DNA of 64,000 nt from Paenibacillus sp. FSL K6-3182 (GCF_037976325.1 NZ_CP150265.1:7443501-7507500), one strand, 5' to 3'; shown: positions 14,958 to 24,044, counted from the stretch's first letter. The notes: a model not told the origin generated them from the letters alone. Program-made: numbers and translations.

Positions 14958-17672
14958 GTGCGGATAGTGAAGAACATACGTAAAGGTTTATTGCTAGGTT
15001 TAGCTTTTGTGGTTATGGTAAGCTGGGGGTCTACCCTACATGCTTCAGAAGCTTACGCTGCTAGTGCATTTCCAGCAAATCAGCCTATTGAGTCCATTTA
15101 TGAGGATGCAACCAAAATAGAGTTTGATGAATTGGATGATGGTGTGTCCGGTGCTATTCCAATTGGATTTTCGTTTGATTTCTACGGGACAAAAAATGAA
15201 CAGGTTTATGCTAATACCAACGGCCTGCTCATGTTCAACAATCCTACCTATGATTACGGGATACCTGAAAGCTTAGAAGAACTGCCTTTAGCGAGTCCAA
15301 ATCATTATATTACAGCTTTTTTTGCTGATCTTTCGCTAGAGCTGGATAGTACAGTCCTCTACAAAACGATTGGAGAAGCTCCAAATCGGAAATTTGTATT
15401 ACAATATACGAATATGCGCTTTTGTTGCAACTCTAATATGAACCCCTTCGGAACCTTCCAAGTCATCTTATATGAATCTACTAATGTTATTCAACTGCAA
15501 TACCCTAATCTTATGGCCATCCACTTACCATATGATGCAGAACGTTTAGCTAATGAACCATTTGGCTCTGAAGCCCTAATCGGAATACAAGAAAGTGAAA
15601 TAGGCGACTATGTAACGTATTCTCTGAGAGAGAAGAGCTTATCCGAGAAGCAAGCCATTCAATTTATTCCGGATGATCAAGGCAGCTATACAATGATTGA
15701 TCACGCTCAGTATGAGCCGATTTTATTGAATAATGAACTGTTTCCGGGTTATACCCAGCTCATAGGTCCAGCAGATGGTACATTCGCTCCCCTATCTCCA
15801 ACTTTCCAGTGGGAGACTGCTGCCAATGCCGTTTCTTATGAATTTATTTATTCAACTGATTCGGAATTTAATAATTGGGACAGTATCACCAATATCGAAG
15901 AAAATAACTTAGATATGAAGGAATTCGAAATAGAGTTAGAAGATGGAGCAACCTACTATTGGAAAGTTGCAGCTAAGAATGACGAGGGTTATAAAACTTA
16001 CTCCAATACTTACCGTTTTGTAGCTTCCTCTATTGAGCCTGCAACTGTTGAAACAGACCTAGAGGTGAGTCAAATTAACTCTATGTCGGCTGTCGCAGGA
16101 GGAACAGTAATTTCAGATGGTGGCGGCGAGGTTACAGAACGGGGAATCGTATACTCCACTCATCCGAATCCTACTGTAATAGATGGAAAATCCGCAGCTG
16201 AATTAGATGGGACAGAAGCCTTTTCTGTTCATCTCACAGGACTTCAATCCGCTACAATCTATTATGCACGTGCATATGTGATAAATGAAATTGGAGTAAG
16301 CTATGGTAATGAGGTTGATTTTAGAACATTGAGCTCTAGTGCAAGCTTAAAAACATTAACCTTAAGCAAGGTAACATTAGATCAAACGGTAAGCGAAAAT
16401 GTATATGCCTATACGGGCAATGTACCTTACTCTTTGTCCAGCATTACGATATCGGCGACGGTTAGTGATTCAACGTATGGCACTGTAACAGCAAGTGTTT
16501 ACAATAGTGCCAATGTACTTGTAGCAGGCCCGATTAGCTTAGCGAATGGTGAAACAAGCAGTGAGCTTCCCCTTAACGTAGGCAGCAATCGGATTGAACT
16601 ATTCGTCATTGCTCAGGACGGCACTGGAACTAAATATACAGCAACGATAACAAGAGCTGCTCAAGACAATGGGAATAACGGCGGTGGCTCAAACAACAGC
16701 TCTGAACCAATCATCTCTACGAATGGGAGCCTAACGCTTCCTATTGGAAGAGCCGGCGAGGTTAGATTGGACAATGAGCTCGTTATAACCATTCCAGCCA
16801 GTGCTAGTAGCAAGGAGCTAAAATTAACAATTGAGAAAGTATTAAATTCTCAAAATCTGCTTAACAAACATGAGATTCTCGCAAGCTCGATCTATGAGGT
16901 TCTAAAAAACTTTCCTGAAAACTTTAATAAACCCGTTACTTTGACGTTTGCATTCGATTCAGCCAAACTGAACAGTAATCAAACGGTCGCAATCTTCTAC
17001 TTTGATGAAGTGAAGAAGGAATGGGTGAAGGTTAATGGCGGCAAAATTAACGGCAGCCATATTGCTGTAGAGGTCGATCACTTTACGAAGTATGCTGTAC
17101 TCGTTGTAGACCAAGCAACGGGATTGCCAGTAACAGACTCGTCCAACTTTAGTGATACTACAGGACATTGGGCGGAAGCTCAGATTAAACAAGCGGTAAG
17201 CAAAGGGATCGTCACAGGTTATAGCGATGGAACGTTTAAGCCAAATGCTACAGTAACACGCGCTGAATTTGCAGTTATGCTGATGAATGCGCTAAAACCT
17301 GCCGACAACGATACTACGCTGAGTTTCACAGATCCTATTGCAGAATGGGCTCAGAAGGCCATTGCGCAAGCATCCGAAGCGAAGATCGTAAATGGCTATG
17401 AAGATGGAAGCTTCCGTCCAGCAGCGAGCATATCTCGGTCAGAATTAGCGGTTATGATGGCTAGAGCTGCTAAAGCAGATACAACAGCTGCTACAGTGAC
17501 AAATTTTGCTGATGATAGCCAAATTCCAGCATGGGCAAAAGGTTCAGTAGCCGCAGTGAAGGAATTGGGAATCATAAGCGGACGCAGCGGCAACCTATTT
17601 GTACCTAATGATACGGCAACAAGAGCCGAAGCAGTAACGATCATTATCAATTTGCTTCAATTAAAGAAATAA
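14958..17672 (+). CDS. Large secreted SLH-domain surface protein
   Basis: 904 residues with a signal peptide (KNIRKGLLLGLAFVVMVSWGS...A near residue 35). Then, roughly: a beta-rich domain at 36-235 resembling nidogen-like domains (GFSFDFYG, YITAFFADLSL); a fibronectin-III-like domain (GPADGTFAPLSPTFQW to YYWKVAAKNDEG); a second FnIII-like unit (SAVAGGTVISDGGGEVTERGIVYS); and a cadherin-like beta-sandwich from SLKTLTLSKVTL. A ZU5/GAIN-like segment and three SLH repeats (about 725-904: GHWAEAQIKQAVSKGIVTGYSDGTFKP and two more) follow. SLH repeats tether proteins to pyruvylated cell-wall polymer. The start is GTG with GGGGA eight bases before. Ligand unknown. Confidence 0.88.
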   Translation: MRIVKNIRKGLLLGLAFVVMVSWGSTLHASEAYAASAFPANQPIESIYEDATKIEFDELDDGVSGAIPIGFSFDFYGTKNEQVYANTNGLLMFNNPTYDYGIPESLEELPLASPNHYITAFFADLSLELDSTVLYKTIGEAPNRKFVLQYTNMRFCCNSNMNPFGTFQVILYESTNVIQLQYPNLMAIHLPYDAERLANEPFGSEALIGIQESEIGDYVTYSLREKSLSEKQAIQFIPDDQGSYTMIDHAQYEPILLNNELFPGYTQLIGPADGTFAPLSPTFQWETAANAVSYEFIYSTDSEFNNWDSITNIEENNLDMKEFEIELEDGATYYWKVAAKNDEGYKTYSNTYRFVASSIEPATVETDLEVSQINSMSAVAGGTVISDGGGEVTERGIVYSTHPNPTVIDGKSAAELDGTEAFSVHLTGLQSATIYYARAYVINEIGVSYGNEVDFRTLSSSASLKTLTLSKVTLDQTVSENVYAYTGNVPYSLSSITISATVSDSTYGTVTASVYNSANVLVAGPISLANGETSSELPLNVGSNRIELFVIAQDGTGTKYTATITRAAQDNGNNGGGSNNSSEPIISTNGSLTLPIGRAGEVRLDNELVITIPASASSKELKLTIEKVLNSQNLLNKHEILASSIYEVLKNFPENFNKPVTLTFAFDSAKLNSNQTVAIFYFDEVKKEWVKVNGGKINGSHIAVEVDHFTKYAVLVVDQATGLPVTDSSNFSDTTGHWAEAQIKQAVSKGIVTGYSDGTFKPNATVTRAEFAVMLMNALKPADNDTTLSFTDPIAEWAQKAIAQASEAKIVNGYEDGSFRPAASISRSELAVMMARAAKADTTAATVTNFADDSQIPAWAKGSVAAVKELGIISGRSGNLFVPNDTATRAEAVTIIINLLQLKK

Positions 17673-17683
17673 GCATAAACGAG

Positions 17684-17725
17684 AACATGCCTAAGACGTC
17701 CTTTGGACAGTCTTAGGCATGTTTT
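17684..17725 (+). terminator. Terminator after the SLH protein gene
   Basis: Fourteen-base stem AACATGCCTAAGAC / GTCTTAGGCATGTT, then TTAAATAA. It lies 11 bases after the stop. Confidence 0.8.
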
Positions 17726-17818
17726 AAATAATAGGCAGCTTGCAAAGCTTTACCTATCCTCTTTTTAACAAACACCAGTACTATTCACTGCAACCACAAT
17801 CGTGCGTATACAGAAAAT

Positions 17819-18238
17819 CTAGTCCTCTTTATTCAGCTTACTATACAGGTTGGCTAGCTGCTCCCGCTCCTGCTCGGTCAATTTATCTAATAAATTTGTA
17901 CGTAGCCTTTGCCCCTCCAGCTGTGCTCTTTTGAGGATATCTGCGCCTTTGTCGGTAATGCCCAAATAAATAATTCGACGATCAGACTCATCCATTAATC
18001 TGACGACTAATTTCTTGGCGACAAGTTTTTCCGATAAATAACTAAGCGTAGGCGGGGTAAGCCCTAATATTTTTGCAATGTCCGATGGCCTGCTCTTTCC
18101 GTTTTGTTTAAGATGGCCGAGCACAAGCACATGAGAAACACCTAAGTCCTCATTGAATGACTTGTTCCACTGAATAATCATTTTATTGGTGAATTTATCC
18201 ATGTTATGTATGAGATTGAAGATGGTTTGCTCTTCCAT
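17819..18238 (-). CDS. MarR-family transcriptional regulator
   Basis: 139 residues with the MarR winged helix: RPSDIAKILGLTPPTLSYLSEKLVAKKLVVRLMDESDRRIIYLGITDKG, including the DxRR wing (DESDRR). Long helices at each end would form the dimer. AAGGAGG sits seven bases before the ATG at 18238, so the in-frame extension to 18259 is dropped. It follows two SDR genes on the same strand and is a likely repressor of them. A MarR-like inverted repeat overlaps the promoter of the upstream SDR (20030-20066). Confidence 0.9.
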   Translation of the reverse strand: MEEQTIFNLIHNMDKFTNKMIIQWNKSFNEDLGVSHVLVLGHLKQNGKSRPSDIAKILGLTPPTLSYLSEKLVAKKLVVRLMDESDRRIIYLGITDKGADILKRAQLEGQRLRTNLLDKLTEQEREQLANLYSKLNKED

Positions 18239-18261
18239 AAAGACCTCCTTGGTGCACATAA

Positions 18262-18295
18262 ATGACAGCCCTTAATTAAAATTAAGGGCTGTCAT
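18262..18295. repeat. Perfect 16-base inverted repeat between SDR and MarR genes
   Basis: Arms ATGACAGCCCTTAATT and its complement, separated by AA. It has the form of a hairpin terminator or attenuator for SDR transcription ahead of marR, but no run of T follows on either strand, so an operator role is also possible. A similar AGCCCTTAA/TTAAGGGCT hairpin occurs at 49461-49483. Confidence 0.6.
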
Positions 18296-18306
18296 CATAT
18301 TACACA

Positions 18307-19041
18307 TTATTGAGCTGAGTATCCACCATCAATTACTAACTCAGATCCTGTAATATACGAAGAATCATCAGAAGCTAAGAACAACGCTGCTTGGGCAATA
18401 TCGTCAGGTTGGCCTAAACGCTGTAGAGGTGTGGCCTGGATTAAGCGGTCTAACAGGTCCTTTGAGGTACTCAAAGCTTGTGTCATTGGTGTTTCAATGA
18501 TCCCAGGAAATAGTGCGTTCACCCGAATGCCTTGACGGCCAAAAGCTGTAGCCGCCGCTTTAGAGATCGCGCGAACCGCACCCTTAGAGGCTGAATAGTG
18601 ATTAAAGCCTTGGCCGATCAAAGCCGTGTACGAAGAAATATTAACGATGGAGCCTTTCTTTTGGGCTGCCATATAGGGAGTGACATGCTTCATCCCGGCA
18701 AATGGTCCAAACCCATTAATGGAGAGCATTTTCTGCCAATCCTCGATATTGATTTGCTCGTATGGTTTTTCAGAAGAAATGCCAGCGTTGTTGACGAGAA
18801 TATCAATTTTACCAAAACGATCATGAACATCCTTTGCCAGCGCCTGCCAATCATCATCAGAGGCAACATTCAATTTCATTCCGTAAACATTCTGTTTTTG
18901 ACTTGCCAATTCAAGAGCTGCCTCATTAATGTCTGCGGCAATAACGATAGCACCTTCTTGTGCAAACAGATTAACCATGTGTTCGCCTATACCCGATGCC
19001 CCACCCGTAATGATTGCTACTTTATTGTCCAATTTCCTCAT
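18307..19041 (-). CDS. Short-chain dehydrogenase/reductase (SDR)
   Basis: 244 residues of the classical SDR type. It shows the TGGASGIG cofactor loop (residues 12-19), NNAG in VNNAGIS, catalytic Ser in NISSYTALIG and YSASK, plus the FPGIIETPM region. An Asp after strand 2 (AADINE) suggests NAD preference. The C-terminus is DGGYSAQ, typical of the FabG/glucose-dehydrogenase-like group. AGGAGAATGCGAT precedes the ATG. It probably shares a catabolic role with the second SDR and the hydrolase upstream; the alcohol substrate is unknown. Confidence 0.92.
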   Translation of the reverse strand: MRKLDNKVAIITGGASGIGEHMVNLFAQEGAIVIAADINEAALELASQKQNVYGMKLNVASDDDWQALAKDVHDRFGKIDILVNNAGISSEKPYEQINIEDWQKMLSINGFGPFAGMKHVTPYMAAQKKGSIVNISSYTALIGQGFNHYSASKGAVRAISKAAATAFGRQGIRVNALFPGIIETPMTQALSTSKDLLDRLIQATPLQRLGQPDDIAQAALFLASDDSSYITGSELVIDGGYSAQ

Positions 19042-19166
19042 ATCGCATTCTCCTAACGTAATTTGATTGATCTGTTATTTGTTCCTATCATTAATACCGC
19101 ATAGCGAATTTCTATTATTCATGTCAGCATACTTTGTCTAGCCGCTTCAGTCGCAAGCTGCAGCTG

Positions 19167-19976
19167 TTATGGATGCTGTGCCAGTTTCATATATTGCTCG
19201 AAATCAGGGACGGATGGGTTTGCAATATAATGCCCTCCCTCAACCTGAATCGTCTGTCCAGTAATAAATCTGGATTCATCTGAAGCCAGGAACAGGACGG
19301 TATGTCCAATATCATCGGGTTCTCCGTGATAAGGCAGTGCGTTATATTTAGCGAAGATATCCAATACCTCCGAGGGCATATTATTTTTAGCAGCCGGCGT
19401 CAAAATCAATCCAGGTGCTACTGCATTACAACGAATGTTATTCTTCCCATATTGGGTAGCGATATATTTGGTAAGATTTATAACACCCGCTTTCGAAGCT
19501 CCGTATGCAACCCGAACTGCGTCTCCATGAAAACCCGCCATAGAAGCTGTATTGATAATCGAGCCTCCACCAGCTTGGATCATATGAGGGATAGCGAATC
19601 TGCAACCGAGTAATACACTTTTTAAATTAACATTCATAAGCCGATCCCACTCATCCAGATCAACGTTAACAATATCTATATCCTTCTTCAGGTTTGTCGA
19701 GCCGACATTGTTGAACAGGCTCGTGATTTTACCATATTGTTGTACCGTAAATTCAACGGCTTCCTTAATGGACACTTCGTCCCCGGCATCAAGAAATACG
19801 CTTGCGGCTTCGCCGCCTTGGATTTTAATATTTTCGGCAGCTTCTTTGGCCCCCTCAGCATTAAAATCTGCAATGACTACTTTTGCTCCCTCTTTTGCCA
19901 TCAAGTTAGCTGCGGACAAGCCTATGCCTGAAGCTCCTCCAGTGATAAGCGCCACTTTCTCGTTCATTCTTCCCAT
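19167..19976 (-). CDS. Short-chain dehydrogenase/reductase (SDR)
   Basis: 269 residues. The TGGASGIG loop, acidic end of strand 2 (VIADFN, favouring NAD), NNVG, INTASMAGF and YGASK motifs are present, with the AVAPGLILTP segment after the catalytic helix. The ATG at 19976 follows AAGGAAGGGG; the upstream in-frame TTG is less likely. Its promoter carries a 14-base-arm inverted repeat across the -10, suggesting tight repression, probably by the nearby MarR protein. The other SDR (18307-19041) is ~125 bases downstream on the same strand. Confidence 0.92.
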   Translation of the reverse strand: MGRMNEKVALITGGASGIGLSAANLMAKEGAKVVIADFNAEGAKEAAENIKIQGGEAASVFLDAGDEVSIKEAVEFTVQQYGKITSLFNNVGSTNLKKDIDIVNVDLDEWDRLMNVNLKSVLLGCRFAIPHMIQAGGGSIINTASMAGFHGDAVRVAYGASKAGVINLTKYIATQYGKNNIRCNAVAPGLILTPAAKNNMPSEVLDIFAKYNALPYHGEPDDIGHTVLFLASDESRFITGQTIQVEGGHYIANPSVPDFEQYMKLAQHP

Positions 19977-20029
19977 TATTCGCAAACCCCTTCCTTAGAG
20001 ACACTCACGATAAAGTAATATGGTTGCAT

Positions 20030-20090
20030 AATATTTAGACATCTAACTATTTGATGTCTAAATATTATCAAATTAATTATTGTCGTGCAA
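20030..20090 (-). promoter_or_regulatory. SDR promoter with MarR-like operator
   Basis: On the minus strand TTGCAC (20085-20090), a 17-base spacer and TAATAT (20062-20067, extended TG). A perfect inverted repeat, AATATTTAGACATC (20030-20043) and GATGTCTAAATATT (20053-20066), overlaps the -10 and start site. Each arm end forms TTAGACATCTAA-like words as in MarR operators. Confidence 0.6.
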
Positions 20091-20173
20091 GGGTACAATT
20101 TGGTATCGAAAATACGCAAGAAAATAGGGACAAGCGCCACACGATAAAATCATACAGCCTATGAACGCATATC

Positions 20174-20207
20174 AGCCCTTTTGCATTCTACAAAAGGGCT
20201 TTTTTTA
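20174..20207 (+). terminator. Plus-strand terminator hairpin without an upstream gene
   Basis: Stem AGCCCTTTTG / CAAAAGGGCT followed by seven T on the plus strand. The only gene close by (hydrolase, minus) ends at 20235; on its strand the hairpin lacks a T-tract. It may still serve that gene. Confidence 0.6.
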
Positions 20208-20234
20208 AGTCGATATGAGTAGTTGTTCTACTTA

Positions 20235-21185
20235 TTATTCGTTCTCTATTGTTTTCAAAAAAGAAAGCACCGCAGCATTCATCTGCTCTAGCCCCGGCTG
20301 TTCAATTGGAAAATGGCCTGCCCCTTCTAAAGCTACATAATCCTTTTTACTTTTTATTTTTTCAAAAAATGGTTTGCTGAAGCTATACGGAGTCATAGGA
20401 TCCAATTGAGGATGGACGAGCAAAACCGGACAAACATCAAAATGCTCAGGTTTTATTGCCGGTTTCATATTTAAGAACGTTCTTAATAAGCGCAAAGGGA
20501 TCTTCGTGCCTGCGGCATGAGCATCATTCATAATAAGCTTGGTCAATTCGACATTGTTCGTAATTAATTTCATACGAGATACACGATTAACAGAGATATG
20601 TAAGGAATCCAACAGCTTAGGAAAACTGTCCATCGAAAATTTCCCCAACCGGCTAATGAGTTTGTTAGGAGCTAATTGATCACGAACGCTGGAATCACTC
20701 GTATCAACAAATGTTGTTGCAATTAATCCTTTTACTTGCTTACTCTGTACAGCGGTGTGATAAGCTAACATGCCTCCAATACTAGTACCCAGCAAGATAA
20801 TCGGTTTACCGTCCCGCTTCAATTCCTCATTAATCAATGCCGTAAGGATGTCAATCCAAAGCTGATAATCTAATTGTTTTACCGATTTTGCATAGCTTAA
20901 GCCATACGGCGGCAGATCCGGAGATACCACTTCATAACCGTATGTTTGTAATATTCGTGCATACGGAGCCAGCAATCTTCCATTCCCGCCAGCGCCATGG
21001 ATGAAAATAATTTTTAATTTTGCATCCGGGGCAGGCATTCGATCCAGATGAATATGAACATTGCTATATATCATCCATTCTTCTTGTGGCAATCCGTTTT
21101 CATTTATTTGCATTTCTTCAGGAAAAAACTTCTGATATTGCTTCCAGTAATCCACCGATTGATTATAGGTTTGAGGCGTATTCAT
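20235..21185 (-). CDS. Alpha/beta-hydrolase
   Basis: 316 residues. The oxyanion-hole loop is HGAGGNG (residues 63-69), the nucleophile elbow GTSIGG (Ser135), a later Asp in HPQLDPM and the catalytic His in GAGHFPIEQPG near the end. No signal peptide, so cytosolic. It resembles lysophospholipase/esterase or C-C hydrolases; the substrate is not readable. It lies upstream of two SDR genes on the same strand, but a hairpin and a fresh promoter intervene, so it is transcribed separately. GAGGG is twelve bases before the ATG, a weak spacing. Confidence 0.88.
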   Translation of the reverse strand: MNTPQTYNQSVDYWKQYQKFFPEEMQINENGLPQEEWMIYSNVHIHLDRMPAPDAKLKIIFIHGAGGNGRLLAPYARILQTYGYEVVSPDLPPYGLSYAKSVKQLDYQLWIDILTALINEELKRDGKPIILLGTSIGGMLAYHTAVQSKQVKGLIATTFVDTSDSSVRDQLAPNKLISRLGKFSMDSFPKLLDSLHISVNRVSRMKLITNNVELTKLIMNDAHAAGTKIPLRLLRTFLNMKPAIKPEHFDVCPVLLVHPQLDPMTPYSFSKPFFEKIKSKKDYVALEGAGHFPIEQPGLEQMNAAVLSFLKTIENE

Positions 21186-21282
21186 GAATTTAAAAATCCC
21201 TCTTCCTTGATTTAAGTCAATGACCAGTCATATTCCTCCTAGTTAAAATGAAAACAATACAGGATCTATAGGAGGCTATCTT

Positions 21283-22005
21283 ATGACTATCACCGTACAA
21301 GAAAAATCAAATCAGCGAACTGCCGCTTTAACGGCTGGCATTTCACTTATCATCATGACTCTTGCCTCATTTTTTTCCTATGGCTTTGTCCATGGGAGCC
21401 TTGTTGTGGAAGGCGATGCCAGCGCGACATTCAACAACATCGTATCATCAAATAACCTTTTCAAAGGTGAAATCTTTGGCTGGGTCATCATTATGATTTC
21501 TGACATTCTTGTCACCTGGGCTTTTTATGTGTTCCTAGAGCCATTGAATAAAAGCCTTTCCTTGCTAGGTGCATGGCTCCGTCTTACCTATACGACTATA
21601 CTCGGAATTGCCATTTTAAACTTGATCCTTGTATTGCTGCTCTCGAAAAATACAGACCAGTTGGTCTCATTTAATATCGAACAAACGCAATCACTTATGA
21701 TGCTATTTCTTGAGGCATTCCAATCGATTTGGTCTATTGGTTTGATCGTTTTTGGCGGGCATTTGTTCATTGTGGGCTATGTGGCTTTAAAATCAAACCG
21801 TATTCCTAAAGTGATCAGCATTTTATTGCTGCTTGCTTCAATAGGCTATATCGTCGTTCACCTTAGCAAAACATTTCTTTCACATTACGATGGGGTAATT
21901 GATGCACTTAATGTCGTATTTATGGCGCCAATGATTGCAGGAGAGCTAGGCTTTGGAATTTGGCTGCTGCTCAGAGGAGGAAAACTTCCCAAAAGTGAAA
22001 GATAG
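21283..22005 (+). CDS. DUF4386-type integral membrane protein
   Basis: 240 residues with about six hydrophobic segments (for example SLIIMTLASFFSYGFVHG, GWVIIMISDILVTWAFYVFL, TILGIAILNLILVLLLS, SIGLIVFGGHLFIVGYVAL). The combination of a soluble loop GDASATFNNI after the first helix and the later GGHLFIVGYVALKSN matches DUF4386 proteins. Function in this family is unknown. AGGAGG is well placed before the ATG. It is divergent from the hydrolase gene and convergent with the Crp-type regulator, five bases from that gene's end. Confidence 0.8.
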   Translation: MTITVQEKSNQRTAALTAGISLIIMTLASFFSYGFVHGSLVVEGDASATFNNIVSSNNLFKGEIFGWVIIMISDILVTWAFYVFLEPLNKSLSLLGAWLRLTYTTILGIAILNLILVLLLSKNTDQLVSFNIEQTQSLMMLFLEAFQSIWSIGLIVFGGHLFIVGYVALKSNRIPKVISILLLLASIGYIVVHLSKTFLSHYDGVIDALNVVFMAPMIAGELGFGIWLLLRGGKLPKSER

Positions 22006-22010
22006 CTTCC

Positions 22011-22595
22011 TTAACTATCACTATTGTTGACCCGTTTCTTGATTCTGCTTAATGACTCTGGCGTTATGCCAAGATAGCTTGCCAATTGATGTTGGGGTAC
22101 ACGATCGACGAGATGAGGCCTTTTTCGCAAAAGCGCTTTGTAGCGTTCTTCAGGTGCAGAAGCAATGAATGATGTCAACTCATCTTGCACCTCACCCAGA
22201 TTTTCTTCTACCATTATGCGTACCATTGATTCGAGTTGTAAGTGTTTATTGAACATGCCTTTTTCATCATTGAGCTCCCCAACCACCAATATACAATCTT
22301 CAAGGCAAGTTAAGGTGTACGCGGACGGCTTATTTTGCTGATGACGATTAAAAATCGATACGGCTTGCTCTTCTGTGAAAAAATTCGATGTAACCTCTTT
22401 TCCCGCTTCATCTATTAAGTACTGTCTGACAATGCCCTTCAGCACGAAATAACACTTTGTGGGAACATCTCCTTGTCTAAGGAGTATCGTTCCCTTTTTA
22501 TATTCCTCGATAAGGATGTCATCAACGATAGCCTGTTGTTCCTCATCGCTAAGAGACGTAAATTTAGTCATATACTTAAACAATATGCTTTTCAT
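22011..22595 (-). CDS. Crp/Fnr-family cyclic-nucleotide-domain regulator
   Basis: 194 residues. The N-terminal two thirds form a cNMP-binding-type jelly roll (KGTILLRQGDVPTKCYFVLKGIVRQYLIDEAGKEVTSNFF). The C-terminus has a compact helix-turn-helix (VPQHQLASYLGITPESLSRIKKR). The usual phosphate-binding RxS of true cAMP binders is not clear, so it may sense without cAMP, as most Bacillales relatives do. AAAGGATAAC precedes the ATG. Targets are unknown; the adjacent DUF4386 gene is convergent. Confidence 0.9.
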   Translation of the reverse strand: MKSILFKYMTKFTSLSDEEQQAIVDDILIEEYKKGTILLRQGDVPTKCYFVLKGIVRQYLIDEAGKEVTSNFFTEEQAVSIFNRHQQNKPSAYTLTCLEDCILVVGELNDEKGMFNKHLQLESMVRIMVEENLGEVQDELTSFIASAPEERYKALLRKRPHLVDRVPQHQLASYLGITPESLSRIKKRVNNSDS

Positions 22596-22681
22596 TTCGT
22601 TATCCTTTCATCAGTACCGCTTTACGGTTCAGCATATCATCTAGAAAGCCAATTTTAAAGCGCACCTGCCCTTAAAATAAG

Positions 22682-23944
22682 TCAAAGCGCCTCGCTTGCT
22701 GCAACCTTATTATTGGGGATTCGAAGCTTCCGTTTATGGGTCGTAAATAATATGAAATAACCTAGCGTTACAAGGATACAGATTAGGATGTCAACGGCAA
22801 TCAGGTTCTGATAACTCCCAAAATAATCGAAAGATAAGCCTCCAATTAAAGCTCCCACTATACCGCCTCCCTGATGGAATAGAAGAAGGACTCCCGTATG
22901 TTTTCCTTTTCCTTTTGCAAATTCATTAATGACAAGGATTCCTCCCGGTACTGCGGTTAAGTAAGTAATTCCGAACGCGATTGCAAATACAATGGGTGAG
23001 CTTCCCAAGTGCATAAAGAGGAAAACAAAACCCAAAATACGTATGCCATACAATATGGTCATCATCATTAATTTATTGTATCGATCTAGAAAATAGCCGC
23101 AAATGAGAGCCCCCGTAATTTCCATAATGCCAAGTATACTCATGGATAAGGCGATCATGCTTGGTGACACATCTGCCAACTGATGTATAGCTACCAAGTT
23201 CATTTCGACGGAACCCATATTAATACCGCAGGTGAACAGTGCAATAACGACAACGACAAAGATAGGAAGATAGACAAATTTCTTGGGTGATGTTGTTACT
23301 TTAAGCGGCATATCATGCTCCTCGATCACTACTGGACGATCCTTTTGAGCTTTATTTATATTTTGCTGTTGAGAGCTCTTAATTCCAAGCCAAATAACAG
23401 GTAATGTCACAACAATTCCTAGAGCAAAAGAAGCCATAAAAGCATCCTTCCAAGTCAGCCATCCCGCGGATACGAAAATTGGTGTAATAATCGCTAATCC
23501 TACAGAGGAAGCACTCCCCAGCAGTGCCATTGCTTTAGCACGATGATGCTTAAACCATTCAAACATCAATATATAACTTGTCGTCAGCCCAATACCAGCT
23601 AAACCAGAGATAACACCATATCCAATGAAAAACAAGATAGGCTGGTTCCCTAACACGACAACGCCAGTACCCAAGGTACTCAAGACTGCACTTATAAACA
23701 ATATCCTTTTTGCACCGTAACGATCTACAAGCCAGCCACCCAAAGGAGCGCATATCGCTGTAATTAATAAATTAGTCGACCATGCCATCGAAATAAATCC
23801 CCTGCTAATCTGTAAATCCATTGCTATTTGCACCTGAAAAAAAGACATGCTGAACCTGGTCAATGCACCAATAAATCCAATAATCCAAAGAGACCCTAAT
23901 CCAATCCATGCATAGCTGGATTCCTTAAACCATGTTGTGCCCAT
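22682..23944 (-). CDS. MFS transporter (12 membrane segments)
   Basis: 420 residues with the MFS signature between helices 2 and 3 (GGWLVDRYGAKRILF) and its half-repeat later (CGYFLDRYNKLMMM). Two six-helix bundles are separated by a charged loop (SQQQNINKAQKDRPVVIEEHDM). The pattern resembles OFA-like or unassigned MFS porters; substrate unknown. The ATG at 23944 follows AGGGGTG. Its promoter abuts a 30-base palindrome shared with the divergent tetR gene, so export or uptake is probably induced by the TetR ligand. Confidence 0.9.
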   Translation of the reverse strand: MGTTWFKESSYAWIGLGSLWIIGFIGALTRFSMSFFQVQIAMDLQISRGFISMAWSTNLLITAICAPLGGWLVDRYGAKRILFISAVLSTLGTGVVVLGNQPILFFIGYGVISGLAGIGLTTSYILMFEWFKHHRAKAMALLGSASSVGLAIITPIFVSAGWLTWKDAFMASFALGIVVTLPVIWLGIKSSQQQNINKAQKDRPVVIEEHDMPLKVTTSPKKFVYLPIFVVVVIALFTCGINMGSVEMNLVAIHQLADVSPSMIALSMSILGIMEITGALICGYFLDRYNKLMMMTILYGIRILGFVFLFMHLGSSPIVFAIAFGITYLTAVPGGILVINEFAKGKGKHTGVLLLFHQGGGIVGALIGGLSFDYFGSYQNLIAVDILICILVTLGYFILFTTHKRKLRIPNNKVAASEAL

Positions 23945-23965
23945 TATCGTTTCACCCCTGCCGCT

Positions 23966-23995
23966 CATAAAAGATACCGTTCGGTATCTTTTATG
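23966..23995. promoter_or_regulatory. TetR operator: 30-base perfect palindrome
   Basis: Arms CATAAAAGATACCG and CGGTATCTTTTATG around TT, between the divergent MFS and tetR genes. The core GATACCG..CGGTATC is typical of TetR/AcrR operators. It begins right after the minus-strand -10 of the MFS promoter. Confidence 0.8.
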
Positions 23996-24020
23996 ATAAC
24001 ATAGATGTTATGTTTTGCAA
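23993..24020 (-). promoter_or_regulatory. MFS promoter
   Basis: TTGCAA (24015-24020), 16-base spacer, extended -10 TATCAT (23993-23998). The self-complementary TTGCAA is also the -35 of the tetR promoter on the other strand. Confidence 0.55.
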
Positions 24021-24044
24021 GAGTGCAAATTCGTTTGATATACT
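24015..24044 (+). promoter_or_regulatory. tetR promoter
   Basis: TTGCAA (24015-24020), 18-base spacer, extended -10 TATACT (24039-24044). The operator lies 20 bases upstream. Confidence 0.55.

Noticed and set aside
20066..20207. Second antisense RNA candidate ending at the 20174 hairpin
   Set aside because: The hairpin has a plus-strand T-tract, but no convincing plus-strand promoter was found upstream.
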